From contig NZ_CANMQT010000007.1 in the NCBI RefSeq assembly GCF_947500065.1, positions 186,001 to 250,000 on the forward strand: a stretch of 64,000 nucleotides of DNA. The letters are read 5' to 3'. This stretch comes from an uncultured Aquimarina sp. (lineage in GTDB: Bacteria; Bacteroidota; Bacteroidia; Flavobacteriales; Flavobacteriaceae). Below, piece after piece: positions 37,166 to 47,204 of this stretch. The notes under the pieces are model-generated. The model worked only from the letters and a program-made list of their open reading frames with translations. It ran no database searches and was not told the DNA's origin. Position numbers and translations under genes: made by a program. Each line of letters begins with the position of its first letter. The first letter of the stretch is position 1.

Positions 37166-38527
37166 ATGAAAACATTAAATTATATAATACTGACATTACT
37201 TTTGATAGCAGTTTCAATTGTCGGATGTGAAGATAATCTGGAATTAGAACCTGAACAAAGTTTATTGCCAGAGGTAGCAGTATCTAATCCAGCAAATGTG
37301 CAGAACATATTGACAGGTATTTATGATGAAGCCGCACAGATTGTATCCTATGGAGGACAAATAAATTTAGCATCAGAACTGTTAGCAAACGACACAGATC
37401 TTTCCTGGAATGGAACTTTTGAACAACCAGCTCAATTAGTAGAGAAACAATTGGTTCCTGATAACACATTTGTGAGAGATTATTGGTTAAATGCATACGA
37501 GGTTAATAATCAGGCAAATATAGTTTTGGCAAACCTAGATGTGTTTGAAGATCAAACTGAACGTGATAGAGTAGAAGGAGAAGCTAAATTTCTTCGAGCT
37601 TTAGCATATTTTGATCTTGCACGATTATTTGGTCAATCCTATGAAGCTACAGGCGGAAATGCTCAACTTGCAGCTCCGATTGTACTTGATGCGGTATTAA
37701 ATCCAAATGATATTACATCTCCTTCTAGAAATACTGTAGAAGAGGTATATACTCAGGTGGTTGCTGATCTCCAGGATGCGAATAATTTATTACCTGATGC
37801 TAATGGCATATTTGCGGATAAATACGCTGCTCAAGCACTTTTGGCGAGAGTTTATTTACAGCAAGGTAATTATGCCGGAGCCAGAGATGCTGCAGATGAT
37901 GTATTACAAAATAGTGGTCATTCATTAACAGCGACGTATGGCGGAGCGTTTAATAATGATGGAAATTCTAGTGAAGATATTTTTGCGTGGCAGATTACTA
38001 GTCAGGATGGTGTGAATGAAATGAATACTTTCTGGGCAGGAAGCGATTTTGGAGGCAGATCTGGTAATCCAGATGTTTCTATAAACGGATCGTTTTTCGA
38101 TATTTTTGATGATGTTAATGATGAAAGATCTCAGTTTTTCTATAATACCTCAGGAGGTACGGCTACAACAAAATGGCAATCTCAATTTGCTAATATTCCT
38201 TTTTTACGTATTGCAGAAATGCATTTAATTAGAGCAGAAGCGAATTTTAGGTTAACGACAACTACTGGACTAGACCCATTAGTAGAAATTAATGCGCTTA
38301 GAGGAAGATCCAATGCCGCAGCCCTTGGTGCAATTACTTTGCAGGATATAATTGACGAGCGTAAAAGAGAACTTGCATTCGAAGGTTTTGCATTGCATGA
38401 TATAAAACGATTGCAAGGTACTGTTGGAACATTGAATTATGATGATGATTTTTTAGTGATGCCAGTTCCTCAGAGAGAACGAGATGCAAATCCTAATTTG
38501 ATGCAAAATCCAGGTTACGGAAATTAA
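37166..38527 (+). CDS. SusD/RagB-family nutrient-binding lipoprotein (unit 3)
   Basis: A 453-residue outer-membrane lipoprotein. I chose the ATG at 37166 (MKTLNYIILTLLLIAVSIVGC, lipidated Cys at residue 21); the open frame reaches back to a TTG inside the susC end, but that would spoil the signal peptide. SusD features include RVEGEAKFLRALAYFDLARLFGQSY, YAAQALLARVYLQQGNYAGARDAAD, RIAEMHLIRAEANFRL, DERKRELAFEGFALHDIKR and the terminal VMPVPQRERDANPNLMQNPGY. It starts 13 bases after the SusC stop and acts as that transporter's surface lid. It ends in a terminator shared with the convergent amylase gene. Confidence 0.95.
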   Translation: MKTLNYIILTLLLIAVSIVGCEDNLELEPEQSLLPEVAVSNPANVQNILTGIYDEAAQIVSYGGQINLASELLANDTDLSWNGTFEQPAQLVEKQLVPDNTFVRDYWLNAYEVNNQANIVLANLDVFEDQTERDRVEGEAKFLRALAYFDLARLFGQSYEATGGNAQLAAPIVLDAVLNPNDITSPSRNTVEEVYTQVVADLQDANNLLPDANGIFADKYAAQALLARVYLQQGNYAGARDAADDVLQNSGHSLTATYGGAFNNDGNSSEDIFAWQITSQDGVNEMNTFWAGSDFGGRSGNPDVSINGSFFDIFDDVNDERSQFFYNTSGGTATTKWQSQFANIPFLRIAEMHLIRAEANFRLTTTTGLDPLVEINALRGRSNAAALGAITLQDIIDERKRELAFEGFALHDIKRLQGTVGTLNYDDDFLVMPVPQRERDANPNLMQNPGYGN

Positions 38528-38688
38528 TTGTTGAGTTTTTTATACTTTTCTTAAACTGCCTGGAATGGGATTAGATTTCATCTTGTAGAGTGGAATGAAT
38601 ATAATCATATTAAGAGATTTTTTCAGGCAGTTTTAATCTATTGAAAACAATGTAGGGTTTTATCACACATCCTTTTCATACCCAAAAA

Positions 38689-38725
38689 AATTCCCCGCTT
38701 GAATATCATTTTCAAGCGGGGAATT
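38689..38725. terminator. Bidirectional terminator between susD unit 3 and the amylase
   Basis: AATTCCCCGCTTGAA (38689-38703) and TTCAAGCGGGGAATT (38711-38725) form a perfect 15-bp stem with a seven-base loop. A-rich sequence before it and T-rich sequence after it fit termination from both sides. Confidence 0.9.
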
Positions 38726-38758
38726 ATGTTTTTCATGAATGTTTTCTGATACTATATC

Positions 38759-41700
38759 CTATTGCTTCAGGATTTTTCTTGTAGAGGATTTACCATCGAT
38801 AGTGATTTTACAGAAATAAATTCCACTTGCCAATGATCTTTCTCCTAATTCATATTGATGCGCTCCTGAGTTAACCTTTTTATTAACGATAATTTGGGAT
38901 GCTCCATAAACATTAATAAGCTCAATTCTAAGATCGCTCGTGGCTTTTGTAATGTATAATTGTAATACAGAGTTCTCTGTTATAGGGTTAGGGAATACCT
39001 TAATACTTTTATCAGAAATTTCTTCTTCCGAAATAGTATCATCTGACCTGACAGTGTCAGGCTTTTGATCGTACCAAGTGCCATTATAATACCATCCCTC
39101 TTGACATCTATTAAGATCAGATGTTTGCGAAGCTCCATTGTTACTAAAGATGATATTAGCACAAGAGGTATTAGATAAGGTATATCGATACCAACCATTT
39201 GTATCAATTTCCATAGATTCTCCTGGCCAGGAAGTTGTTAACCCTGATGGAGTAGTATTCCAAAAATAAATGACAGGAGATGTGTAAGAATCAGATTTAA
39301 AATAAACTGTGAGATCTTGATTTTGATTTTCCTCAGGATTAGTATCGTACCAAACTCCGTTATAATACCATCCATCACCGCATCTTTGAAGATCTGCAGT
39401 TTGGTTATTTCCATTGTTACTAAAGATTAGATTGGCACAATTAACCGTATTAATAGTAAATGAAAACCAACCATTACCCATATCCGTCATGTTATTTCCA
39501 GGCCAAGCAGTAGTGATTTCAACCGGAGTAGTATTCCAATAATAGATATTAGGATTGGTCAACGTTCCTTTGTAATAAATTGTCATGGAATTAGTTGCTG
39601 TAGAAAAAGTGAATGGGCCACTAATCACTTCTGACGATAATCCTTCTGCGTCATATGCAATAGCTTTTATAGTAGTATCTGATGTAATAGCTATTGATGA
39701 GGTATATCTAATAGAGGAAGTATTGGGCTCATTTCCATTAAGCGTATAATAAATTTCAATTCCTTGAGGAGAATTATCAGTTGCACTTAAGGATACGGTT
39801 ACAGTTTCTCCTTCTGTAAAAGATCCGCCTTCTGGAGACATAGATAGTGTAGGAGGAGTGTTTTCTGTATTTCTTGGATCAGTATCATACCAAGTTCCAT
39901 TATCATACCATCCATCTCTATTTCTGGTTAAGTCATCTGTTTTAGCACCGCCATTATCATTAAAAAGTAGATTTGTGCTTTGAACTCCTTCAAAAATATA
40001 TTCATACCATTCAGAGTTATCAATCTGACTCATTTGAGGTCCGGGCCAATTACTAGGTGGTAAAACATCAGGTGATTCATCCCAGTAATGCACATTAACT
40101 TGTGACCAAGAAGATGGTTTTTTGAAATAAATATGTAAGCCTTCTATTGGACCGATTTGATAGTTTTTCGTAACTATATCAGATGCAGTGCCATCTTTAT
40201 CAAAAGCAATTGCTTTGATAGTAATAGATTCTGTGATAGTAAATGAACTAGTATATTGAGAGCTGGAAGTACTTGGGTTAGATCCATCCATAGTATAGTA
40301 AATACTGTAAGGGGCTCCAGCACCACCAACACCTTCCATAGTAACTTGGATTGGATTTTCTGAACTTGTGGTGTTTGGATTAATAATTACAACAGGATTG
40401 CTTGGACCATTAACACAGTTCTCAAAGAATCCTCCTCCACAGCCGCCAATAAGACCCGGTCCATTCAATACATAAATTCCGGCAGATCCAGATGTTACCG
40501 TAAAGTTTAATACACCATTTTGCGCTGCAATTTCACGGCCAGTTACGGCATCTCTATATAATCCATTGGTCATTCCTGAAATACTAAAGGATGCATTTCC
40601 GTCTTTGGCTAGTCCTACAGCAACTTCACTACCTTGATGCACTCTGCGATAAGAAACGGCATTTCCAGGAGCCTCTTTCCAGTCCCAACTTCCTTTTTGT
40701 AAAGCGGGAACTGCTTTTCTGATTGCATTCAGTTTTTTTATATGTTGGTATATTCTGTGGTTTGGAGCTTGATCCATAACATCCCCATAATAGGCTCTTC
40801 CGGTTTCATTGATGGATTTTTCAATCCCTGATGCGTCATGGATATCATTAAACTCACCAGCTTTAAATCGCATTTCCGTTCCATAATATACCGTTGGAAT
40901 TCCTCTCCAAGTGAACATGAAATTCATACACGCTGCCAAGTTTTCATCAGACCCTCCATAACGTCGATTCCAATCATTATTAGGACCGAAATCATGATTA
41001 TCCAACCAGGTTACCAGTGTCGAAGGATCACTATATAAATTATCATATCTGGCAGCAGCTTTTACAGTAGGAAAAGATTGTCCTTCCTCAAATGTACCAT
41101 GAAAAGTAGCTTCTCCAAAGAAATCTATTACTGCAAGATCTAAAGGTGCAGAATTATTAACAGCTCCTCTCCAGGTATAATAATGAGGGTTGGTTTCCTC
41201 TACAGGATGCAATTCATGACGTTTTTGAGCTACTTCTCCAAAAATAAATAAATCAGGGTTTATGGCTTTAAAGGCATCATAGAAATAAATAATATCCTCT
41301 CTACTCATATGTTTTACTGTATCCCAACGGAAGGCATCTACTCCCATATTGATATAAGTAGCATATGCATTAACAAGATAATCTCTAACAACTTGACTTT
41401 CTGTATTGAGATCTGGAGTATCACCTGCTAATGCTCGGTTTTGCAAATTTTCTACATCGTCAAAACCTTGTGCGAAACCGTTTCCAGAATGATGATACCA
41501 ATCCGGATCAGAAGTATCGACATAACTTTCTTTCCCTGGAAAATTATGCTGAGATAAATCTTGATTATAAGGAGGAGGCATTTTTGCTAAATTCGCTCTA
41601 CTCCATATTAATCCATCGTCTGGATTAGGAGTTAAACCATCATATTCCCAATTGGGATTGTCTGGTGCAAACCAGGGTTTGGTTGGATCTGTATTGTATT

Positions 41701-42208
41701 TTATTTCGGCTACATCCTTTATTCCAAAGCGACCCGCATGATTCGTAACTACATCCAATACAATTTTCATATCACGTGCATGGATTTCGTTAATTAAATC
41801 TTGAAATGTAGCTCCAGGAGACTCTAAACGTGGATCAACCTTAGTGAAATCCCAAGCGTGATATCCGTGGTAATCTAAAGGACTACGATTATGTACTATG
41901 GGTGTAATCCAAATTGCTGTAAAACCGAGATCTTTTATATAATCTAGTTTTTGAATTAATCCTTTAAAATCTCCTTTCCAGGTTACATCATCAGAATCAG
42001 TAATGGTTGGATTGATTTCAGGATCAGGGTTGTAAGATGACCATTCTGTAGGAGCGTTATTGCTAGAATCTCCATCAAAGAAACGAGTGGTCATTAAAAA
42101 ATAAATGGTTTCTTCTCTGAAATCTGTTTGTGCAGTTACTATATAGGAATTTAGTAATAGACTCCATAGACAAAGTATGCCTAGGAGTTTAGGTAATGAG
42201 TTTTTCAT
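38759..42208 (-). CDS. Secreted GH13 alpha-amylase with three starch-binding-like modules and T9SS domain
   Basis: An 1149-residue exported alpha-glucan hydrolase. Signal peptide (to about 27); GH13 barrel (about 30-500) with region I DVVTNH (152-157), nucleophile Asp296 in DAFRWD, acid/base Glu325 in FGEVAQ and Asp406 in LDNHD; C-terminal sheet domain (about 500-590). Two chitobiase/FN3-like sandwich domains (about 605-686 and 785-869) alternate with three CBM26-like modules (about 690-778, 874-957 and 965-1050). Each module has a Y-W-pair region, a NWPG/AWPG/SWPG turn and a repeated GWYYNGTWYD-type end. A type A sorting domain (about 1068-1149, VFPNPITENS to KILKQ) sends it through the type IX system. 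It is convergent with SusD unit 3; the starch-binding modules link the island to alpha-glucans. Confidence 0.95.
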   Translation of the reverse strand: MKNSLPKLLGILCLWSLLLNSYIVTAQTDFREETIYFLMTTRFFDGDSSNNAPTEWSSYNPDPEINPTITDSDDVTWKGDFKGLIQKLDYIKDLGFTAIWITPIVHNRSPLDYHGYHAWDFTKVDPRLESPGATFQDLINEIHARDMKIVLDVVTNHAGRFGIKDVAEIKYNTDPTKPWFAPDNPNWEYDGLTPNPDDGLIWSRANLAKMPPPYNQDLSQHNFPGKESYVDTSDPDWYHHSGNGFAQGFDDVENLQNRALAGDTPDLNTESQVVRDYLVNAYATYINMGVDAFRWDTVKHMSREDIIYFYDAFKAINPDLFIFGEVAQKRHELHPVEETNPHYYTWRGAVNNSAPLDLAVIDFFGEATFHGTFEEGQSFPTVKAAARYDNLYSDPSTLVTWLDNHDFGPNNDWNRRYGGSDENLAACMNFMFTWRGIPTVYYGTEMRFKAGEFNDIHDASGIEKSINETGRAYYGDVMDQAPNHRIYQHIKKLNAIRKAVPALQKGSWDWKEAPGNAVSYRRVHQGSEVAVGLAKDGNASFSISGMTNGLYRDAVTGREIAAQNGVLNFTVTSGSAGIYVLNGPGLIGGCGGGFFENCVNGPSNPVVIINPNTTSSENPIQVTMEGVGGAGAPYSIYYTMDGSNPSTSSSQYTSSFTITESITIKAIAFDKDGTASDIVTKNYQIGPIEGLHIYFKKPSSWSQVNVHYWDESPDVLPPSNWPGPQMSQIDNSEWYEYIFEGVQSTNLLFNDNGGAKTDDLTRNRDGWYDNGTWYDTDPRNTENTPPTLSMSPEGGSFTEGETVTVSLSATDNSPQGIEIYYTLNGNEPNTSSIRYTSSIAITSDTTIKAIAYDAEGLSSEVISGPFTFSTATNSMTIYYKGTLTNPNIYYWNTTPVEITTAWPGNNMTDMGNGWFSFTINTVNCANLIFSNNGNNQTADLQRCGDGWYYNGVWYDTNPEENQNQDLTVYFKSDSYTSPVIYFWNTTPSGLTTSWPGESMEIDTNGWYRYTLSNTSCANIIFSNNGASQTSDLNRCQEGWYYNGTWYDQKPDTVRSDDTISEEEISDKSIKVFPNPITENSVLQLYITKATSDLRIELINVYGASQIIVNKKVNSGAHQYELGERSLASGIYFCKITIDGKSSTRKILKQ

Positions 42209-42479
42209 GAATTTTAGTGTTTGAATTGTGTCTTGTGTGATTTTTTTTCCTTCTCTAAGAAGTTAGTGTCTAAGTTGTCATATTCGAATAAAAATTTATA
42301 AATTATTAATACAATCTTATTTTTTTAATAACAAATAAGATGAATAAGCAATTTAGGGTAATAATTATTCACTAAAGCGATAGCTTAGTTACTCAAACGT
42401 TTTCGTGTTGATAACATTTTGTTTAGTAGTTTTTTAGAGTAGTGATAGATCCGAATTCTTAGCGAATGTATTACAGAAA

Positions 42480-43106
42480 CTATTTTCTAAAGATGATGAG
42501 TTTTTTGGATATAATTACTTCACTGAAGCCATAGTGATCCTTAATCCAATTCAATGTGTTTTTAGAGTAAAAGAATACATGAGTAGCATCATTCTTGTAC
42601 CACCAAGAATTAAAATCGATTGAAGTGTCGTAAAGATATGTCTTACAGTATAAGCTTCCATTTTCGCGCAATAATGAATGTAATAATTTGAATTCTTTAT
42701 TAGGGTGATAAAAGTGTTCCATTACTTCGCAGCAGGCTATATAGTCATATGTTCTATGTAATGCTTTTGAATTTGGATCAAAAAATGGATCGTATGTATG
42801 AATCACATATCCTAGATTTCTTAACATTGTAGTGATAACAGGAGCGCTACCACTACCAAAATCTAATCCTTGATGGTTTTCACCATAATTTTTTACTATT
42901 GCGTTAACTATCGGAGATACAAAATTTTGATACCCCAAATCTGTAATATCATTGTTATGTGTTTCATATCTTTTTCTTTCTTTATCATTAGAAAGAAAAT
43001 AAGTTGGATGCAACGAAATACCATCACAATTAGAGCAATGGTGGTAAGCTCTTTTTTTTATAACGGAAAATTCTGTAGTTCCAGAACCACAAAGAGCACA
43101 ATCCAT
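42480..43106 (-). CDS. SAM-dependent methyltransferase with N-terminal zinc ribbon
   Basis: A 208-residue protein. Four cysteines in MDCALCGSG and YHHCSNCDG (two CxxC pairs, residues 3-6 and about 24-27) should bind zinc. A class I methyltransferase domain follows, with the SAM-binding LDFGSGSAPVITTML (about 76-90) and YIACCEVMEHFYHP (about 121-134). The VMEHF segment is like that of the Methyltransf_23 group found in sugar-modifying and RNA-modifying enzymes. The substrate is unknown. It lies 17 bases downstream of the DUF349 gene on the same strand, so the two are probably co-transcribed. Confidence 0.85.
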   Translation of the reverse strand: MDCALCGSGTTEFSVIKKRAYHHCSNCDGISLHPTYFLSNDKERKRYETHNNDITDLGYQNFVSPIVNAIVKNYGENHQGLDFGSGSAPVITTMLRNLGYVIHTYDPFFDPNSKALHRTYDYIACCEVMEHFYHPNKEFKLLHSLLRENGSLYCKTYLYDTSIDFNSWWYKNDATHVFFYSKNTLNWIKDHYGFSEVIISKKLIIFRK

Positions 43107-43122
43107 ATAAGTAATAGGTATG

Positions 43123-45309
43123 TTATAGTTCTTTGATTTTCTTTAATTTATTCTTCCAGACCTGAAGACTTTCCTTATGCTTTCCTATGTTTTTACGTAC
43201 TTCAATTACTAATGGATTATTATCATCCGCATGTTTGAAGAATTGCAGATTATTTTCTAGCTGTCGAATTTCATTATGAACCTCTTCAATCTTTTTACGA
43301 ATGAAATTTTGTTCGTTTCTAAGTGCTCGATCATCAGATTGACTAGCTAAGGAGTTAAGTTTGTTTTCGTACTTGATCATTTCTGTTTCTTGTCGACTAA
43401 GGTTTAGTTGTTCAAAAAAACCATCCAAGACTTTGTTATAATCAGAATCGATATTACGTTTTTTATAAGGTACTCTACCTATGGCTTTCCAAGTACTAAT
43501 ATTTTCTTTAATAGTGTCAAGATCATTTTTAGTATCACCGGTTAACTTTAGCTCTTTTAATGCTTCGATATGTGCTAATTTTTTCTCGTAAGCTACAACT
43601 TCTTCTTTATTAGCTTCATTTTTCTCGGCATGAATACGATCAAAATAAGAGTTACAAGCATCTTTGAATCTTTTCCAGATTCGATCACTATCCTTACGAG
43701 GTACGTGACCAATTTTTTTCCAATCAGCTTGAATTTTTTTCATTAAAGGAGTGGTGACAGAAAAATCATCACTATCCTTATTATCTTCAGCAATTTTGAT
43801 GAGTTCCATTTTCTTATTCAGATTTTCGAACTGATCTTTTTTAAGACTCTTATAGAAGGCATTTTTATTCCTATTAAAATCTCTTACGGCGCCTTTAAAC
43901 TGACTCCAAGTGTCTTCGTTAGCATTAGAAGGTACTTTTCCAGCTTTAAAAAACTCTTCTCTTAAGGCTTCTATATCTTTTATTTTTTGTTGCCAACCTC
44001 CATGATTCTTAGGGTGTTCAGAAGCAACTTCAATAATTTTGGCAATGATTTCTTGTTTTACTTCCAGGTTTTTTTCATAAACCTTGTCCTGCACTTTAAA
44101 AAACTGTTGACGATTTTCATGAATCTGCTTGGTTAGCGCACTAAATTTTTCCCAGATAGGTTCTCTATATTCTTTGGCAACAGGTCCCAAATCTTCTTTC
44201 CACATTTTATGAAGAATTTGCAACTCCCTAAATGCTCTATTTACGTCCGTTTCCTGAGCTAATTCTGTAGCACGTTCAATAATTTTAAGTTTCTGTTCTA
44301 GATTATGTTTAAAATCAAGATCTCTAAAATCTCTGTTTAGATGCAGAAAATCATAAAAATTTTCTGTGTGATGGTGGTATGTGTTCCAAACTGTATTGTA
44401 TTTGTCTCTAGGAATTGGTCCAGCATTATGCCATCTTTCTTTAATTTCTTTAAAGTGATTGTATGTAGTGTTTATGTTCTCTTCTACATTTAATAGTCCT
44501 TTTAATTCTTCAATGATATCTAATCTCTTCTGCAGATTTGCCTGAAGATCTTTTTTAAGGTTTTGATAGTAAGCGTTTCTTTTTTCTTTGTAATCAAAGT
44601 AAACAGAATTAAATTCTTTTTTAAGAGGAGTAGAGTAATAGAAGTCAATAATATCTCCACCATCCGCTAAGAATTCATCTTTTTTCTGTTCTACTTCTTC
44701 ATTGAATTTGGCATTAAACTCCGTCTTTATTTCTTCTACGTGTTCTTTGATCGCCTGTGTTTTCTCACTTTTTATCAAATGACGTAATTCAGATATGAGT
44801 TCATCTTTACTCATTGCATGATAATCTTTCTTTTCGATATCATGACGTTCTAATTTGCTTTCATCCTCACTATCTTTAGCGACAGCTTCATCCATTTCAT
44901 TTATAACCTCATTATCAACATCTGTAGTTGTTTTCTCTTCTTCAATATTTGGCGAATCTGGTTTGTCAGTTGATTCTTCAGAGAGATTACTTTCATCAAT
45001 AGATTCTTTTACCTCAGAAGCGTCCTCATTTTGAATCTCATTATCAGGCTCTTCAGCGGTTATAGTAGTTTCTTTTTCTACCTCAATATTTGGTGCATTT
45101 TCATTAGCAGCAGATTCTTCAGCAGGAATGCTGTCCTTCACAGTTTCTTCTAAGTTAGCGTTTTCTTCAGGTGTACTATCCTTAGATTCTTGTGGTACAG
45201 AATTAGATTCAGGAATTTCAGAAATAGAATTTTCTGATGTTTCCTCTATAGATTTTATCTTATTCTCTTTATTTCCATCTGCCTTAGGCAGGTTATCGTG
45301 TGTGGACAT
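43123..45309 (-). CDS. DUF349 repeat protein
   Basis: A 728-residue cytoplasmic protein. The N-terminal 160 residues are very acidic and low in complexity (many Glu, Ser and Asp, with repeated EESTD-like segments) and probably disordered. The rest holds about five DUF349 helical repeats, each with a W-K-x-I/A-G-x-V/I-P segment such as RWHNAGPIPRDKYNTVW, DWKKIGHVPRKDSDRIW and TWKAIGRVPYKKRNIDSDY. A coiled coil closes the protein (about 640-725). DUF349 proteins are widespread in Bacteroidota, and their role is not settled. It precedes the zinc-ribbon methyltransferase gene. Confidence 0.88.
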   Translation of the reverse strand: MSTHDNLPKADGNKENKIKSIEETSENSISEIPESNSVPQESKDSTPEENANLEETVKDSIPAEESAANENAPNIEVEKETTITAEEPDNEIQNEDASEVKESIDESNLSEESTDKPDSPNIEEEKTTTDVDNEVINEMDEAVAKDSEDESKLERHDIEKKDYHAMSKDELISELRHLIKSEKTQAIKEHVEEIKTEFNAKFNEEVEQKKDEFLADGGDIIDFYYSTPLKKEFNSVYFDYKEKRNAYYQNLKKDLQANLQKRLDIIEELKGLLNVEENINTTYNHFKEIKERWHNAGPIPRDKYNTVWNTYHHHTENFYDFLHLNRDFRDLDFKHNLEQKLKIIERATELAQETDVNRAFRELQILHKMWKEDLGPVAKEYREPIWEKFSALTKQIHENRQQFFKVQDKVYEKNLEVKQEIIAKIIEVASEHPKNHGGWQQKIKDIEALREEFFKAGKVPSNANEDTWSQFKGAVRDFNRNKNAFYKSLKKDQFENLNKKMELIKIAEDNKDSDDFSVTTPLMKKIQADWKKIGHVPRKDSDRIWKRFKDACNSYFDRIHAEKNEANKEEVVAYEKKLAHIEALKELKLTGDTKNDLDTIKENISTWKAIGRVPYKKRNIDSDYNKVLDGFFEQLNLSRQETEMIKYENKLNSLASQSDDRALRNEQNFIRKKIEEVHNEIRQLENNLQFFKHADDNNPLVIEVRKNIGKHKESLQVWKNKLKKIKEL

Positions 45310-45447
45310 TATATAAAATGTTTTTGTTTGTCTGAGGTTAAGGATTGACTAAGATACTAACATCTTATATAAACTCAAAGCAAAAGGAAGGTTTTAGGAA
45401 TTACTTAAGTAAGATCCTTTGTGTAATTTTATGTCTTAAAAAGAATA

Positions 45448-46176
45448 TTATAAATTCCAGATTTCCCAAGATTTCTCTGCTTGTAAAATTAGCATATTCA
45501 ATCCATTAGATGTTGTAGCCCCTTTTTGCTTTCCTTTTTTCATAAAGGTAGTTTCTTCTGGATTATAGATAAGATCATACAAAACATGATTGTCACTTAG
45601 GTATTCATATGGAATATCAGGATGATTTTCTGTATTTGGATGGGTGCCTAAAGGAGTGCAATTAATAATTAGCTTATAGTTTTTTACGATATCCTCATCG
45701 AGATCATGGTAACTAAATTCTTTAAAATCAGGATTTCGAGAAACAAAGACGTATTCAATATTTAACTTATTTAATGCATAAGCGATCGCTTTTGATGCTC
45801 CGCCGGTTCCTAGAATTAGTGCTTTTTTAATTGTTTTATTAAGCAGTGGTTTTAGAGATTCTGTAAAACCGTAGTAATCACTATTATAACCTTTTAACGT
45901 ACCATCATTTTCAAACTTAATTACATTCACTGCCCCAATTTCTTTGGCAACAGGATCTAATGTATCTAGATATGGAATAACCTCTTCTTTATAAGGGATC
46001 GTTACATTCATTCCCTTTATATCCGTACTTTGTACGATAGTTTTTAGTTCCTCTATTCTTTCAAGATCAAAATTCTGATACTGGCAATTTAGTTGTTCTT
46101 TTTGGAATTTATTAGAGAAGAAGTTTCTGGAAAAAGAATAACCTATATCTCTTCCCAGTAATCCGAATATGTTCAT
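45448..46176 (-). CDS. aroE: Shikimate dehydrogenase
   Basis: A 242-residue enzyme that reduces 3-dehydroshikimate with NADPH in aromatic amino acid synthesis. I chose the ATG complementary to 46174-46176 (MNIFGLLGRDIGYSFSRNFF); an in-frame extension to 46221 would run into the preceding gene and lacks family residues. Catalytic Lys63 lies in NVTIPYKE and Asp100 in GYNSD. The NADP-binding loop is ALILGTGGASKAIAYAL (about 118-134). The start overlaps the stop of the upstream DUF368 gene in an ATGA sequence, implying translational coupling. Confidence 0.93.
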   Translation of the reverse strand: MNIFGLLGRDIGYSFSRNFFSNKFQKEQLNCQYQNFDLERIEELKTIVQSTDIKGMNVTIPYKEEVIPYLDTLDPVAKEIGAVNVIKFENDGTLKGYNSDYYGFTESLKPLLNKTIKKALILGTGGASKAIAYALNKLNIEYVFVSRNPDFKEFSYHDLDEDIVKNYKLIINCTPLGTHPNTENHPDIPYEYLSDNHVLYDLIYNPEETTFMKKGKQKGATTSNGLNMLILQAEKSWEIWNL

Positions 46177-47201
46177 TTTGGTTTGGTTTTTAAAGTTCTT
46201 TCGCCATACCATTCTAACCATAAAACAATGGCAATACCAACTAATATAAAAAAGAATGCTATGTATGTTGGTGCTAATGTTAGATCAGGGAGATAACGAT
46301 CATAATTGTCAAGAATAGGATTACCTTGCGCGTCAATTAAAATTTCTCCTAACTCATTTTGTTTATACATTTTATATTTCCAAGGCCAAACAACACCGAG
46401 AGATCCTGTAATAAAGCCAATAATAGCAGCAAAGGTTGCATTTTTATAATGCTTCAATACATAACCTAAAAAATGTGATAATGTTACTAAGCCGGTAATA
46501 GAGCCTAGACTGAATACAACAAGGACTTTAAGCAATCGTATTCTTTTAGCGTTTTCCATAAAAGATAAATCCCATTGGACTAGGTCTGCAATAGTATCAT
46601 ATAAGGCATTCACAGCATCTACTAATAATAATACATAATTTCCAAAGAGTATAAGGATAAATGAACCAGATAATCCAGGTAATGTCATGCCAGAAACACC
46701 AACGATACCGCAGAAAAACACAAAAAATAAATTATCATTTTCTCTAGCGGGTTCTAATAAACTGATACTTATTCCTACTATTGTTCCTATAATAATAAAG
46801 CAAATATTACGTCTGCTCCAGTCATCAAAATCTTTTACTATGTAATATATAGAGCCTATGATCATACCAAAAAAAGCAGCCCAAACATATAATTCATAAT
46901 GGATAATCAGGAAATCCAGGATTTTGGAAACACTAAAATAGCTGATTAGCATTCCTAAGATTAATAGTGCTAAAAAACGACCATTTATATATTGCCAAAA
47001 ACTCTTAAATCTAAAGTTGATAAGGAGTTTAAATGCTTTAAGGTTTACTTTCTGTAAGGAATAGATGAATTCTTCGTAAAAACCAGCAACGAATGCAACA
47101 ACACCTCCAGATACACCAGGCACTTTATTAGCTGCTCCCATAGCCAAACCTTTAATGACTAAAAAAAACTTATCGCTAAACGTTCTGATGTTTTCTGCCA
47201 T
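46173..47201 (-). CDS. DUF368 membrane protein, PopT-like (copy 2)
   Basis: A 342-residue inner-membrane protein with about nine hydrophobic segments. The family signature is near the N-terminus (KGLAMGAANKVPGVSGGVVAFVAGFYEEF), and a related motif lies mid-protein (GIVGVSGMTLPGLSGSFILILFGNY), as expected for an internal duplication. DUF368 proteins (PopT) have been implicated in returning undecaprenyl phosphate across the inner membrane for peptidoglycan and glycan synthesis; applying that here is inference. The first motif has ANKVPG where copy 1 has ADVVPG. It lies three bases after copy 1 and overlaps aroE. Confidence 0.88.
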   Translation of the reverse strand: MAENIRTFSDKFFLVIKGLAMGAANKVPGVSGGVVAFVAGFYEEFIYSLQKVNLKAFKLLINFRFKSFWQYINGRFLALLILGMLISYFSVSKILDFLIIHYELYVWAAFFGMIIGSIYYIVKDFDDWSRRNICFIIIGTIVGISISLLEPARENDNLFFVFFCGIVGVSGMTLPGLSGSFILILFGNYVLLLVDAVNALYDTIADLVQWDLSFMENAKRIRLLKVLVVFSLGSITGLVTLSHFLGYVLKHYKNATFAAIIGFITGSLGVVWPWKYKMYKQNELGEILIDAQGNPILDNYDRYLPDLTLAPTYIAFFFILVGIAIVLWLEWYGERTLKTKPK

Positions 47202-47204
47202 ATA

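Noticed and set aside
46177-46221. Longer aroE start at 46221
   Set aside because: It would overlap the upstream DUF368 gene by 49 bases and adds a basic stretch before the family's MNIFGLLG start.
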